The notes beneath the pieces are model-generated. The model did no database searches and was not told the DNA's origin. It worked only from the letters and a program-made list of their open reading frames with translations. Shown piece after piece: positions 1-8,515 of a DNA stretch of 64,000 nt. The stretch covers positions 186,001 through 250,000 of the forward strand of contig NZ_BMHQ01000005.1 of NCBI RefSeq assembly GCF_014641195.1. Direction: 5' to 3'. The DNA is from Marinithermofilum abyssi (GTDB lineage: Bacteria > Bacillota > Bacilli > Thermoactinomycetales > DSM-45169). The number at the start of each line of letters is the position of its first letter. Within the stretch, counting starts at the first letter, position 1. Both the position numbers and the translations under genes were made by a program.

Positions 1-597
1 GCTTACAGAGGACCTTTAAATGAAAAGTGTCGTTCCAAGAATGTCCCTCAACAGTGGCTGGAGGATACAATCTGGAATCAATGTGTTGCTTTCATCTTAT
101 CTCCTGGGGAAGCCATTAAAGAGTTGTCGGCTAGCATGGAAGAAAAACGTGTGGTAAAGACGGACTTATCATCCGAGAAAGAGTTAATTGAACAGACCTT
201 ACAGGAAAAGGACCGAGAGAAACAATCCATCCTCGATTTATTTCGCAAACAGTTAATCAGCAACCAAGACGTCGAACTACAGCTACAAAAGATCCGAAAG
301 GAACAATCGGAACTGCGTAAACGTATCAACGAGATTGATCAGGAAAGGCAGTCTCAAAGCTGGGTTGATGAGCAATTCAACTCTGCTGAAGAATTGTTAA
401 ACAACTTGCGGGAAAAGTTAGCGAAGGAACCGACATTCGAGGATCGGCGAGCCATCGTGAAGTCTTTAGTCAAAGAGGTACGGGTACATACTCACCTGAA
501 CGAAACGGGGAGAAAAGTGGCGACGGTCTTCGTGAAATTCAGTTTTGGCAATGATACTCTTCGCACGGACAGGGATTCATCGATCCAACCAACATAA
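1..597 (+). CDS. Large serine recombinase (site-specific integrase), C-terminal part only
   Basis: The frame is open from the first base, so only the last 198 residues of a longer protein are visible; the catalytic serine domain lies outside the window. What is seen fits the C-terminus of large serine recombinases: the end of a recombinase zinc-ribbon ([10 protein letters not shown]), a long charged coiled coil (about visible residues 42-125) and a conserved tail ([16 protein letters not shown]). These enzymes integrate and excise phages and integrative elements through a serine-DNA intermediate. The gene runs convergently into comM, and its last 12 codons (about 562-597, including the stop) are antisense comM sequence. 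The integrase gene therefore ends across the attachment site, as is common for this family. Family call is confident; the element type (phage or ICE) cannot be told. Confidence 0.85.
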   Translation, partial: AYRGPLNEKCRSKNVPQQWLEDTIWNQCVAFILSPGEAIKELSASMEEKRVVKTDLSSEKELIEQTLQEKDREKQSILDLFRKQLISNQDVELQLQKIRKEQSELRKRINEIDQERQSQSWVDEQFNSAEELLNNLREKLAKEPTFEDRRAIVKSLVKEVRVHTHLNETGRKVATVFVKFSFGNDTLRTDRDSSIQPT

Positions 598-1621
598 ACT
601 CAGCGGGGAAGGTAATCACAGCTCGAGCACGGCTTAGGGTCACTTCCCGGTCTTCCAACGGTTGGCGAAGCACTTCCAAAGCGCTTTTGGAGAACTCGGG
701 CATCTCGTCCAAAAAGAGAACACCGCGATGGGCAAGACTGACTTCTCCCGGCTTAGGAATTCCTCCGCCCCCGATCAGCCCTGCCTGGGAGATCGTGTGA
801 TGAGGCGAGCGAAAAGGACGCTGAGTCACCAACATGCCGCGATGAGTCAGCTGACCGGCGATACTGCAGATTTTTGTCACTTCAAGGGACTCCTGCATAT
901 TCATCACCGGCAATACCGAGGGGATTCTGCGGGCTAACATGGTTTTTCCCGATCCCGGCGGACCGATGAACAACAAGTTATGCATTCCGGCCGCCGCCAC
1001 TTCCATGGCACGTTTGACATGCCCTTGTCCCTGAACATCGGCGAAGTCCTCGATCCTATCCGGCTCCTGTCGCGCATGACGAAAATCTTCCTTCCATTCC
1101 GCCGGTTTTTCCTCGCCCCGAAGGTACCGGACTGCTTCCGTCAGGGAGTGCAAAGGAATGACCTCCATTCCCTCGATCAGTCCCCCCTCCGCCGCATTAG
1201 CCCGGGGCAGCAATACCTCTTGGAAACCGGCTTCCTTCCCCGCCATCACCATCGGCAATACCCCGGTCAAAGGACGCAAAGTGCCGTCCAATGATAACTC
1301 TCCCAAAAACAACACCCGACCCAGCCTTTCCACAGGGATTTGACCACTGGCGGCCATCACTCCCAAGGCGATGGCCAAATCAAAGCCTGAGCCTTCCTTT
1401 TTCAAATCCGCGGGAGCCAGGTTGGTGGTGATCCGTTGTAACGGGAACTGGGCACCGCTGTTTTTCACTGCCGCACGGACCCGCTCTCGTGACTCCCGTA
1501 CGGCGGAGTCCGGCAGCCCGACCAGATCGAAAACCGGCAATCCGTTGCTTATATCCACCTCTACTTCCACTATGTATCCATTAATCCCTAAAACGGCACT
1601 GCTAAACAATTTGGCGTACAT
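539..1621 (-). pseudogene. comM: ComM/YifB Mg-chelatase-like AAA+ ATPase, 3' end lost to an integrated element
   Basis: ComM (YifB) is a hexameric helicase that promotes branch migration during natural transformation. The visible product starts [20 protein letters not shown], carries the Lon-like N-terminal domain, Walker [11 protein letters not shown] (about residue 222) and Walker [10 protein letters not shown], and stops soon after the family signature SMNPCPC. The next residues, EEYHCQN, do not belong to the family, which has a glycine there and about 140 further residues (usual length about 500; here 360). Host similarity ends near base 562, where the recombinase element begins. Start 1621 is chosen because GGAGGAG sits four bases upstream; an in-frame ATG at 1633 is also possible. 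The missing 3' part should lie beyond the other end of the element. Truncation removes the sensor and C-terminal domains, so loss of function is likely. Confidence 0.87.
556..575. other. Attachment-site junction (attL or attR) of an integrated element in comM
   Basis: On the comM strand the conserved codons for NPCPC end at TGC and only the next G still fits the family. On the other strand the recombinase frame passes through the same bases. The crossover therefore falls at or near CGCACGG (562-568). The exact core dinucleotide cannot be fixed without the other junction or an uninterrupted comM. Confidence 0.6.
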
Positions 1622-1788
1622 AGTCTCCTCCATGTAGTAGAATGATCGCTTCTTTTGCATCTTTCTTCCAAGTACTGTCGATCTCCTGTCACTTCCGACA
1701 ACATTCTGCTCCTTTTTTTGCAAGTATCTATGTGATTGCCCGGGAAATGAATCACGGGGCTGAAGAAAACCATCCGAATAAAAATCAG

Positions 1789-1839
1789 GTTATGAAACGC
1801 AGCAGCTGTTATCATGTGACGTGGCGGAGAATTGCGCAA
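1789..1839 (+). repeat. 51-bp direct repeat, copy A
   Basis: Starts GTTATGAAACGCAGCAGC and ends in the palindrome TTGCGCAA. It matches 7868-7918 at 47 of 51 positions in the same orientation, with no clear similarity outside. The right-hand 25 bases (ATGTGACGTGGCGG onward) are identical. Here the -10-like hexamer reads TATCAT, whereas copy B has TATAAT. The two copies bracket the sulfatase island. Confidence 0.85.
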
Positions 1840-1886
1840 TCATCCCTTGAACATAATTTTCTAGGTTCTTCCACCCTGTCATTTCC

Positions 1887-2103
1887 CTAAACCAATTCTC
1901 GGCCTCTGACCGAAAGCGCCAGCTCCGCCAGGGCCGCCCGGTCTTCATCCGTTAGGCTGGATCAGGCTGGACCACGCCGCCGGTTTTACGTGGCCCGTCG
2001 TGAAGCTGAACCAGTACCTCGTACCCGTATCCAATAGGACACATCCCAGCAGCAACCGCCCGTCCCGACCGCCAAACCGTCACCCAGTCTCCTTCCAGTA
2101 CAT
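1887..2103 (-). pseudogene. Decayed small gene, about 70 codons, unknown function
   Basis: From ATG 2103, with AAGGGA six bases upstream, the frame reads MYWKETG, a TGA stop, then RFGGRDGRLLLGC through HVKPAAWSS. A tandem 10-base duplication (TGATCCAGCC, near 1960) then shifts the frame to LTDEDRAALAELALSVRG ending at TAG 1887. Both frames look protein-like, and one stop plus one duplication explain the break. I do not recognise the family. It lies between comM and the sulfatase terminator, inside the repeat-bracketed segment. Confidence 0.5.
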
Positions 2104-2136
2104 GGTAATCCCTTCTCGATCATTGTTTTTCCCATA

Positions 2137-2160
2137 GAAAAAAGACACCCCGAAGGGTGC
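2137..2160 (-). terminator. Intrinsic terminator of the sulfatase operon
   Basis: On the minus strand GCACCC-TTCG-GGGTGT is followed by CTTTTTTC. It lies about 170 bases after the sulfatase stop. Confidence 0.8.
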
Positions 2161-2332
2161 ATGAAACAGTGTTGATATTAAAGATCCCCCTTAAATTCAA
2201 AGGTTGTCCAATTCATTGCCGAATTGCGGTTTGAAAATCCGCAACCACAAAATCGATTGGCAACCACTGAAATCGCCACTGGCAATAAACGACGATTCCC
2301 TTTACCTTCTGGTTGAGGAGCAACGCGATCCA

Positions 2333-3823
2333 TCATGATCCCCGCAAGATGGATTTTCGCTGCCGCTCGTGCAATCCAGATGGGTTTTTCTCCAGAAACG
2401 CGGCATGTTCACCGCGGCCCGTTTCTCTCAACCACCGGCCATACGACTCAAGCATGTTCCGGGTATGGAACGGGCCTCCCTCACGCAAGACGGTCCACAT
2501 GGGGTCCGTTTTTTGCGGCGATACCTCCATGGCTTTGGTCAGCCAACTCTCCAGTCGGGCCATTCCTTCCCTGACAACCTCAGGTCGATCGCTGCCCAAA
2601 TCTTTCGTTTCGTGCGGATCTTCCCGGAGATTAAAGAGCATCACCGGTTTCAAATCTTTCAGCCCCGTATGGTAGGTCCGCAAAAACAACCAGTCTCCGA
2701 AACGCACACCCCGTTGGCAGGCCCAGGCACCCTGGCTGATCACCAATCCGTCCCGACCATGCGGCTTCCCCGAACGCAAGGTGGAAGCAAAGCTTTGCCC
2801 GTCCCAGTCCGACGGAACGTCCACACCCAGCCACTCACAGATCGTCGGCGCCAGGTCGAGATGATAATGCAACTCCTTGTCAACCACCCCGCTTTTCACC
2901 CCTGGACCTTTGATGATCAACGGAACCCGGCAGGTAAATGCGTCGGCCAGCTGGTGGTCGCCGTAAATGTTCATTTCACCCTGGCTTTCGCCATGATCCG
3001 CGCTGACAATGATCATCACATCGTTCAGAATACCCAGTTTTTCAAGGGTATCCAGCAATTGCCCCACATGCTGGTCCGCATAGCGAATCCCGGTATCATA
3101 ACCGTCGATCCATTGTTTGTAATCTTCCAACGATCCGATTTCCCGCGGCACGCGCGGCCAACGGTCGGTGTTTTCACCGCCAAAACCGTGCGGTTCCCGA
3201 GCGCTGTGCGGACCGAAGCCGGCACGGTGCTTCTCCAGGATTTCCTCTGTCAACCAAGTGGGAGCCGGCTCCTCCCAGAACGGATTGCCATAATCGGCCG
3301 GACTGCGGTAAGGAGTGTGGGGGTCCCACAGATTAACGTGAAGGAACCAGTGTTCATCACTGGCATGATCCTCAATCCACCGAAGAGCATAGGGCAGGAC
3401 TTCATGTGCCACTTCATCTCCGCATGTCCCGTGATTGTACACTTCATTAAAACCGGCATACCAATGCCAGGCACAGTGGCGTTCAGCAAAAGTGGAGACG
3501 GTTGCCGTGAGCAATCCGGCTTGGCGGAGGGTGGCGAGCCAACCCTTTTCTCCGAGGCGACTGCGGAACCCCCGCCCCGCTCCTTGCACGAAAGGTTCCG
3601 CGGCAGTCCCTCCGTGGCCGACGACACCGTTGTGTATCCCGAATCGGCCGCTAAACAAAGCCGTTCGAGAGGGTAGGCAGGGGGCGTCACTCGCATAAAC
3701 CTCAGTAAAACGCACCCCTTCTTTGGCGAGTTGGTCAATCACCGGAGAAGTGTTACGGTGATACCCGTAACATCCCAGGTGATCGGGTCGGAGCGAGTCG
3801 ATGTCGATATAGAGGATACGCAT
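2333..3823 (-). CDS. Sulfatase (Cys-type, formylglycine-dependent), probably cytoplasmic
   Basis: 496 residues of the alkaline-phosphatase-like sulfatase fold. The N-terminus MRILYIDIDSLRPDHLGCYG carries the metal-binding aspartates. CLPSR (about residue 49) is the C-x-P-S-R motif whose cysteine is oxidised to formylglycine, the catalytic nucleophile. SADHGE (about residue 275) supplies the distal metal ligands. There is no signal peptide or membrane segment, so the enzyme should act inside the cell on an imported sulfate ester or sulfamate. It is last in the island operon, after two sugar isomerase-like genes and a dehydrogenase, which suggests desulfation in breakdown of a sulfated sugar. 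Substrate cannot be read from sequence. A formylglycine-generating or anaerobic maturase is required and is not in the window. GGGAG precedes the ATG. Confidence 0.85.
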   Translation of the reverse strand: MRILYIDIDSLRPDHLGCYGYHRNTSPVIDQLAKEGVRFTEVYASDAPCLPSRTALFSGRFGIHNGVVGHGGTAAEPFVQGAGRGFRSRLGEKGWLATLRQAGLLTATVSTFAERHCAWHWYAGFNEVYNHGTCGDEVAHEVLPYALRWIEDHASDEHWFLHVNLWDPHTPYRSPADYGNPFWEEPAPTWLTEEILEKHRAGFGPHSAREPHGFGGENTDRWPRVPREIGSLEDYKQWIDGYDTGIRYADQHVGQLLDTLEKLGILNDVMIIVSADHGESQGEMNIYGDHQLADAFTCRVPLIIKGPGVKSGVVDKELHYHLDLAPTICEWLGVDVPSDWDGQSFASTLRSGKPHGRDGLVISQGAWACQRGVRFGDWLFLRTYHTGLKDLKPVMLFNLREDPHETKDLGSDRPEVVREGMARLESWLTKAMEVSPQKTDPMWTVLREGGPFHTRNMLESYGRWLRETGRGEHAAFLEKNPSGLHERQRKSILRGS

Positions 3824-3878
3824 GCATCACTACTCCCTTCAAGAGATGGTTACAGTTAATAGAATATTACAAAATCAA

Positions 3879-4715
3879 TCACAACAAAGAGCGGAGATAT
3901 TCAATGTTTTGTTTCAGCACGACACGGCTCGGCTGAACGTCGCTGAAATCTTCGAAGCAGAGGTAACCGTTGTATCCGACGGACTTCAAGTCCGCCAACA
4001 CCCGCTTCCAATCCACGATTCCGTCGGCAAGCGAACACCAGGAGACATGCCACGACTTCCCGCCATCCCTCCGTACCCAGCAGGCATTTTTCACATGGAC
4101 ATGGGCAAGATATGGACCGAGCAATTCCATCCCCATCCGGTAAGCTTCATACCCTTCATGCACCATGTTTCCGGGATCCAACAAGACTCCGACGCGGTCG
4201 GGATCCAATCCGTCAACCAGGCGGTAAGCCAGACCGACACTGGGAGCGATTGTTCCGTGGTGGGTTTCCACCAATCCTTTCACTGCGTACTTCCCGGATA
4301 AGGCTTCCACACCTCGGAGATATTCCACCCCTTGGGAAAACAGTTCGTCATACTTCGCTCCCGGCCCATACCACGGAACACCCACACGGATTTGCCTGGC
4401 TCCCAGTTTTTTGGCCACCCGCATCACCCGCTCCGTCCCCTCCAGGTCGCCGGCGGTTAGATACGGAGTGACACCCACAACCGAAAGTCCTCTTTGACGG
4501 GTCCATTCACGAATCCGGCCAAGCTCCCAATCGGATGCGCTTTCACCGATGGAACAGCGGTTGTTTCCCCAAAAAGAAGGCGCTTCCTTCACCGCGCTTT
4601 CCGGAACATCCTTCATCCTCCATTCCACTCCGTCATAGCCGTATTCCTTCAGAGCGGCTACCAGCTCCTCTGGTGTCAGTTCCGGTGTCATGACGGTAAA
4701 GACGGAGAATTTCAT
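3879..4715 (-). CDS. Sugar phosphate isomerase/epimerase, xylose isomerase-like TIM barrel
   Basis: 278 residues with the AP-endonuclease-2/xylose-isomerase-like TIM-barrel pattern: MKFSVFTVMTPELTPEEL at the start, GYDGVEWR on an early strand, LVETHHG and LLDPGNM mid-protein and HVHVKNACW near the metal site. The Glu, Asp and His residues on these strands are the usual divalent-metal ligands of the family. Members isomerise or epimerise sugars and inositols, often alongside Gfo/Idh dehydrogenases as here. GGGGGGAG lies just before the ATG. It sits between the AraC gene (76-base gap) and the sulfatase. Substrate unknown; family assignment is firm. Confidence 0.8.
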   Translation of the reverse strand: MKFSVFTVMTPELTPEELVAALKEYGYDGVEWRMKDVPESAVKEAPSFWGNNRCSIGESASDWELGRIREWTRQRGLSVVGVTPYLTAGDLEGTERVMRVAKKLGARQIRVGVPWYGPGAKYDELFSQGVEYLRGVEALSGKYAVKGLVETHHGTIAPSVGLAYRLVDGLDPDRVGVLLDPGNMVHEGYEAYRMGMELLGPYLAHVHVKNACWVRRDGGKSWHVSWCSLADGIVDWKRVLADLKSVGYNGYLCFEDFSDVQPSRVVLKQNIEYLRSLL

Positions 4716-4791
4716 CCAGCTCCCCCCGTTGTTTCGTTTTCTCTCCCCCGCTTGTTAAACCGCCTTATCTCTTTCAATCGCGGAGTCAACG

Positions 4792-5655
4792 CTACCCTTC
4801 TTCCTGGTCGCGAAGACGCTTCCGATACTGATCGGGGGTGATGCCTACCTGCTTTTTGAATACCCGGCTGAAATGGGCCGGGTGCTTAAACCCTGTGCGA
4901 TAACTCATTTCCGTTACCGTAAGCTCCCGGTTTAGAAGAAAGGATACCTTGGCCTGGTTGATCCTCTGGTTCATGAGATAGTTCATAATGGTCACACCCG
5001 TCACTTCTTTGAACACCCTTGAAAGATAAAACTTGCTAAGATGTAGTTCTCCGGCGATGCGGTCAAGGTTCAGATCCTCGGAATAATGCCTTTCAATAAA
5101 AGAGATAACCTGCTGAACGATACCTTCCTTTTCGGTGGAACGGTCACTTCCCTCGTCAAGGATCAAATATTCTTCGTTGATTTCAATCAGCAACTGAAGA
5201 AACCAAACCAGATAACGCTGACTGGCCAACAGGTCCGGTGAATGATTGCACCGGGCCATTTCCCTTAACACGTCTTCAACGGTTTGTCGCCTCTTTTTTC
5301 CATACAGTTTGAACCGGTAGTTTTTCAAACGGCGAAAGGGGACTAACAAATCGATCATACCTGGTTGCCGGAGGAAATTTTCCACATAACGGGGATCGAA
5401 ATGGATGATGGACCTGATATATTCCGCCGAGGGGTCCGGGTTTGCGCGGTGCAGAGTCATTCCGTGCATGATGATTAAATCTCCGGGGGATAAAGTATAA
5501 ATTCTGTCGGCAATCAAATAGGTACAGCTTCCTCCGTGAAAATAATAGATTTCAAAGGCATCATGGGAATGAAACTCAAAATCTCTCGCCTCCATGGATC
5601 GATTCCTGTAAAACAGCTCAATCACCTGATTCCCCCCGTTATCCGTCCCAGTCAC
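4792..5655 (-). CDS. AraC-family transcriptional regulator with cupin sensor domain
   Basis: The C-terminal 100 residues form two helix-turn-helix motifs typical of AraC/XylS proteins (LHLSKFYLSRVFKEVTG, and the signature RTGFKHPAHFSRVFKKQVG). The N-terminal half is a cupin-like ligand domain (FHSHDAFEIYYF, LSPGDLIIMHG). It probably activates the surrounding catabolic operon in response to a sugar. The start is uncertain: GTG 5655 lies four bases after the upstream dehydrogenase stop but has a distant AGAGGA, while GTG 5625 has a GGGGGG run six bases upstream. The regulator is embedded mid-operon rather than divergent, which implies autoregulation. Confidence 0.82.
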   Translation of the reverse strand: MTGTDNGGNQVIELFYRNRSMEARDFEFHSHDAFEIYYFHGGSCTYLIADRIYTLSPGDLIIMHGMTLHRANPDPSAEYIRSIIHFDPRYVENFLRQPGMIDLLVPFRRLKNYRFKLYGKKRRQTVEDVLREMARCNHSPDLLASQRYLVWFLQLLIEINEEYLILDEGSDRSTEKEGIVQQVISFIERHYSEDLNLDRIAGELHLSKFYLSRVFKEVTGVTIMNYLMNQRINQAKVSFLLNRELTVTEMSYRTGFKHPAHFSRVFKKQVGITPDQYRKRLRDQEEG

Positions 5656-5659
5656 AAGT

Positions 5660-6733
5660 TCAACGCCGTCCTCTTTCCGCAACCAAAGGTAAATGAACCG
5701 GACGGCCCGTTTCGATCGACCGATAGATAGCCAGGATGATCTCCAGGGGCTTTCGTCCCTCCACTCCGTTAACCGATGGTTCCCGGTCCTCCCGAATCGC
5801 CCGTACCATATCGATGAATTGTTCCCGGTGGGACCGTCCCGGAATGGCTGCTGGATCGGAGGCCCCGGTTTCACCCGCCGGTTGACCAACCCTTGCCAGG
5901 TTTACGGGTCTCCCCCCTTCCTCCTTCGCCCGGAGATAGAAGTGGGTAAGTCGATCATTTTCAATGACTGCGGAACCTTCCGTTCCGAACAATTCTAGAC
6001 GCGTGGTCAACCCTGGATAAGCGGAGGTCGTTCCCACGATCGATCCCACTCCGCCATTTTTAAACTTCACCGTGGCAACCGCGACATCTTCTACTTCAAT
6101 TCTCTTGTGGGTTAAAGTCCCTCCCTGCGCGAAAATGCTTTCCACCGGACCCATAAGATACTGAAGCAGATCGATCGTGTGGATGGATTGGTTCATCAGG
6201 GATCCCCCGCCGTCCAGCTCCCAGGTCCCCCTCCATGCATCTTTGTCATAGTAGGCCTGGGGCCGATACCAATTCACCGCGGCTTCGGCCATTACCAGCC
6301 GTCCCAGGGAGCCCGCCGCGATTTCACGTTTCACTTTTTGAGTTGCATAATCGAATCGGTGTTGTGAAATGACCGAGAGTTTCTTGCGGGCCTTCCTGAA
6401 TGCTTCAATCATGGCATCCGCTTTTTCCAGGGTGATGTCCATCGGTTTTTCCACGATCACGTGTTTTCCCACCCTAGCCGCGTCGATCGCCATCTCCGCA
6501 TGTAAACCGCTCGGTGTGCAGATATTGACGATATCTACCTCTTCCCGTTTCAGCATATCACGATAATCCCGGTACCAGTCCACACCGTACATTTCCCCGA
6601 ACTTCCGGGCCTTTTCCTCCGAAACATCGGCCACTGCCACCAGTCGGGCCCCTTCCATTTCACTGATTTCCTTCGCGTGTGTATGGCAGATGACACCGGC
6701 GCCGATAATCGCAAATCCCATCTCTTTCGCCAT
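5660..6733 (-). CDS. Gfo/Idh/MocA-family NAD(P)-dependent oxidoreductase
   Basis: 357 residues. An N-terminal Rossmann fold is shown by GFAIIGAGVICHTHAKEI, and the family motif VEKPMDIT (about residue 96) contains the EKP lysine that contacts cofactor and substrate. The C-terminal domain has HRFDYATQKVK and GGGSLMNQSIHTIDLLQYL, with the catalytic-type histidine of the D/H-x-x-x-H region. Members oxidise a sugar or inositol hydroxyl, commonly as the 3-keto route paired with TIM-barrel isomerases, which are present on both sides here. AAGGAGG precedes ATG 6733 at good spacing. Specific substrate unknown. Confidence 0.85.
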   Translation of the reverse strand: MAKEMGFAIIGAGVICHTHAKEISEMEGARLVAVADVSEEKARKFGEMYGVDWYRDYRDMLKREEVDIVNICTPSGLHAEMAIDAARVGKHVIVEKPMDITLEKADAMIEAFRKARKKLSVISQHRFDYATQKVKREIAAGSLGRLVMAEAAVNWYRPQAYYDKDAWRGTWELDGGGSLMNQSIHTIDLLQYLMGPVESIFAQGGTLTHKRIEVEDVAVATVKFKNGGVGSIVGTTSAYPGLTTRLELFGTEGSAVIENDRLTHFYLRAKEEGGRPVNLARVGQPAGETGASDPAAIPGRSHREQFIDMVRAIREDREPSVNGVEGRKPLEIILAIYRSIETGRPVHLPLVAERGRR

Positions 6734-6756
6734 CGAATATTGTCCTCCTTATGAAA

Positions 6757-7584
6757 TCAATACCATTCAATGGACGTTTTTTTTAGTAACTTTTTCAGTT
6801 CACGGGCAGCCACCCGAAACAGCTCCGGACCGCTGAATCCGTCAAACTTACCCGTCGTTGACAGATGAGGTTCCAGGGAAAGAAATCCCCGATAACCTCT
6901 GGAAGTGATCGCTCGCAATAAATCCTCCACTTCCCCGTCTCCCTGTCCCGCGGGAACCACCTTACCCCCTTCAAACAAGGCGTCTTTGATATGGATGCAC
7001 TCAATATCATCCTTCAACAGCGGGTAGGCTTCACAAAACGGTTGCACCCCGCACTGTACAAAGTTGGCTGGATCAAACACGGCACGTAAATGGGGGGATG
7101 GACAGAAAGAGAGCAGGTCGTGACACCGCTTCCCTGTATCGCCGTAGATCTCTTTTTCATTTTCATGAAGCAAAACTACACCGGCCTCCCTGGCTTTCTC
7201 CTCCAGGATCCTCACCCTTTTCAGAACTTCGTCCCTGTGATCCTCCGGATTCTCCCCTGGCGGAATGAAAAACGAAAAAATCCGGATATAAGGGGTATCG
7301 AAACACTTTGCCACATGGATCGCCCGTTTAAACAACATTAGGTGCCTTTCAAAGTCCTCAGTGATTCCGATCTTGCCAATCGGAGTCGCAATCGAAGAGA
7401 TTCGAAAATTGCGACCATAGATCCTGTTCTTTACGGTGGTTAATTCATTATGGTTTAACTCCAGTATATTTTTGTTCCAGATCCCCCGAAGCTCAATATG
7501 CCGGATCCCTTCCGACTCCAGCACGTCCAGTTGGGTCTTCAGGTCGGGGGAAATTTCGTCCGCCAGTGCAGACAAGATGACCAT
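6757..7584 (-). CDS. Sugar phosphate isomerase/epimerase, TIM barrel, first gene of the island operon
   Basis: 275 residues from ATG 7584 (GGGAGGT eight bases upstream); the open frame continues to 7776 but that extension looks non-coding. Family marks: LSALADEISPDLKTQLD, GIRHIELRG, VVLLHENEKEIYG, LRAVFDPANFVQCG and DIECIHIKDAL, which give the Glu-Asp-His-Glu metal site of xylose isomerase-like TIM barrels; RGFLSLEPHL carries the last glutamate. It is not a close copy of the gene at 3879, so the two probably act on different intermediates. It is followed after 23 bases by the Gfo/Idh gene. Confidence 0.8.
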   Translation of the reverse strand: MVILSALADEISPDLKTQLDVLESEGIRHIELRGIWNKNILELNHNELTTVKNRIYGRNFRISSIATPIGKIGITEDFERHLMLFKRAIHVAKCFDTPYIRIFSFFIPPGENPEDHRDEVLKRVRILEEKAREAGVVLLHENEKEIYGDTGKRCHDLLSFCPSPHLRAVFDPANFVQCGVQPFCEAYPLLKDDIECIHIKDALFEGGKVVPAGQGDGEVEDLLRAITSRGYRGFLSLEPHLSTTGKFDGFSGPELFRVAARELKKLLKKTSIEWY

Positions 7585-8017
7585 AGCGCGGAACCTCCCA
7601 TAGTGGATTATCCCCATCGTACCCCAACCCGGAGCAAATATCTTTACCTGATTTGTTCCATCCACTGGAATATTTAACTCTGATTGCTCAACCCTTTCGT
7701 CTGCCGCTTGTTTAACCGATAGCGTCAAGATGCTTTTCTTGCCCGGTACAAGGGGTTTCTCCATCGGGAAATCCATGATAAACCCGCTAACGAAATGAAG
7801 TACCCGATTGTCAAGATCGGATCCCCTTGTTTCACCGTTCCCCTTAAAAATCCCTGTAAAATCTTCGGTTATGAAGCTCAGCAGATGTTATAATGTGACG
7901 TGGCGGAGAATTGCGCAACACTAACCATTTAATGGATTTTTTTCAGGATCCTTGTTTGTCCAAGTATCGTGGATCAGTTACAATGGTATCGATGGATACG
8001 AAGGAGGTCTAACCGCC
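7585..8017. other. Intergenic region between the island operon and the 8018 gene
   Basis: 433 bases between divergent genes. It holds repeat copy B (7868-7918). Within that copy TATAAT (7889-7894) could be the -10 box of the plus-strand gene at 8018, although no convincing -35 box precedes it. No clear minus-strand promoter for the island operon was found. Confidence 0.4.
7868..7918 (+). repeat. 51-bp direct repeat, copy B
   Basis: Matches 1789-1839 at 47 of 51 positions. This copy contains TATAAT (7889-7894) and lies 100 bases before the 8018 gene, so it may be that gene's promoter and 5' leader. Copy A would then be a duplicate left on the other side of the island. Confidence 0.85.
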
Positions 8018-8278
8018 ATGAGTTCCAAGCAAATGGACTTCACCCAAAAAGAAAGAGAAACGTTAGTCATTAGTTTAAACGCCCGAGAGACAAAGATTTT
8101 GCAATCAATGGAAGATTATCTGCACCAGATTGCCAATGAAAAAAAAGCTTCCCGTGTGGAAAAAATGCTCCGCGGCATTTTTAATGATTGGCACGCCTTG
8201 CAAGAGACCCGTTCACTGAAAGAACGGTTGCACCGCACACTGGATTCTGATTCCCATATCAAAGCTGTTCCAAAGTAA
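8018..8278 (+). CDS. Hypothetical protein, 86 residues
   Basis: Begins at ATG 8018 with a strong AAGGAGGT nine bases upstream; the frame is open further upstream, but that part has no ribosome site. The product is charged and mainly helical (SLNARETKILQSMEDYLHQI, EKKASRVEKMLRGIFNDW) with no membrane segment or known motif. It might be a small DNA- or protein-binding regulator, but nothing shows this directly. It is the first gene right of the island, follows repeat copy B and ends before a strong terminator, so it is probably monocistronic. Confidence 0.65.
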   Translation: MSSKQMDFTQKERETLVISLNARETKILQSMEDYLHQIANEKKASRVEKMLRGIFNDWHALQETRSLKERLHRTLDSDSHIKAVPK

Positions 8279-8329
8279 GTTGCTCTTTTGATCATTCGGT
8301 GGAACTCACCTGCCCGGTGGTCCATACAT

Positions 8330-8371
8330 AAACAGGCCTGTCCCTCTAACAGGGTCAGGCCTGTTTGTTTC
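8330..8371. terminator. Intrinsic terminator after the 8018 gene
   Basis: An 11-bp stem AAACAGGCCTG/CAGGCCTGTTT, then TGTTTCC on the plus strand. The A/T-rich stem ends make it potentially bidirectional. Confidence 0.8.
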
Positions 8372-8515
8372 CTCGTTCAAAGGACTGCCAATTTGTATGA
8401 AAACAGCGCATGAAATCCGTTACGATCGACATCACTTTTTGTCGTTCGTGATGATGGTTTTTTCTGTCGGTGGAATCTAGTATAATTCTCATAGTAGGGT
8501 GAAGGAGGAGAGCGG

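Noticed and set aside
2369-3676. Plus-strand open frame of 435 codons over the sulfatase gene
   Set aside because: It is the antisense shadow of a gene with intact family motifs; the translation is rich in Arg, Pro and His with no domain, and there is no ribosome site.
7585-7776. N-terminal extension of the first island gene to ATG 7776
   Set aside because: The extra 64 codons lack family similarity, and GGGAGGT directly before ATG 7584 gives the expected protein start.
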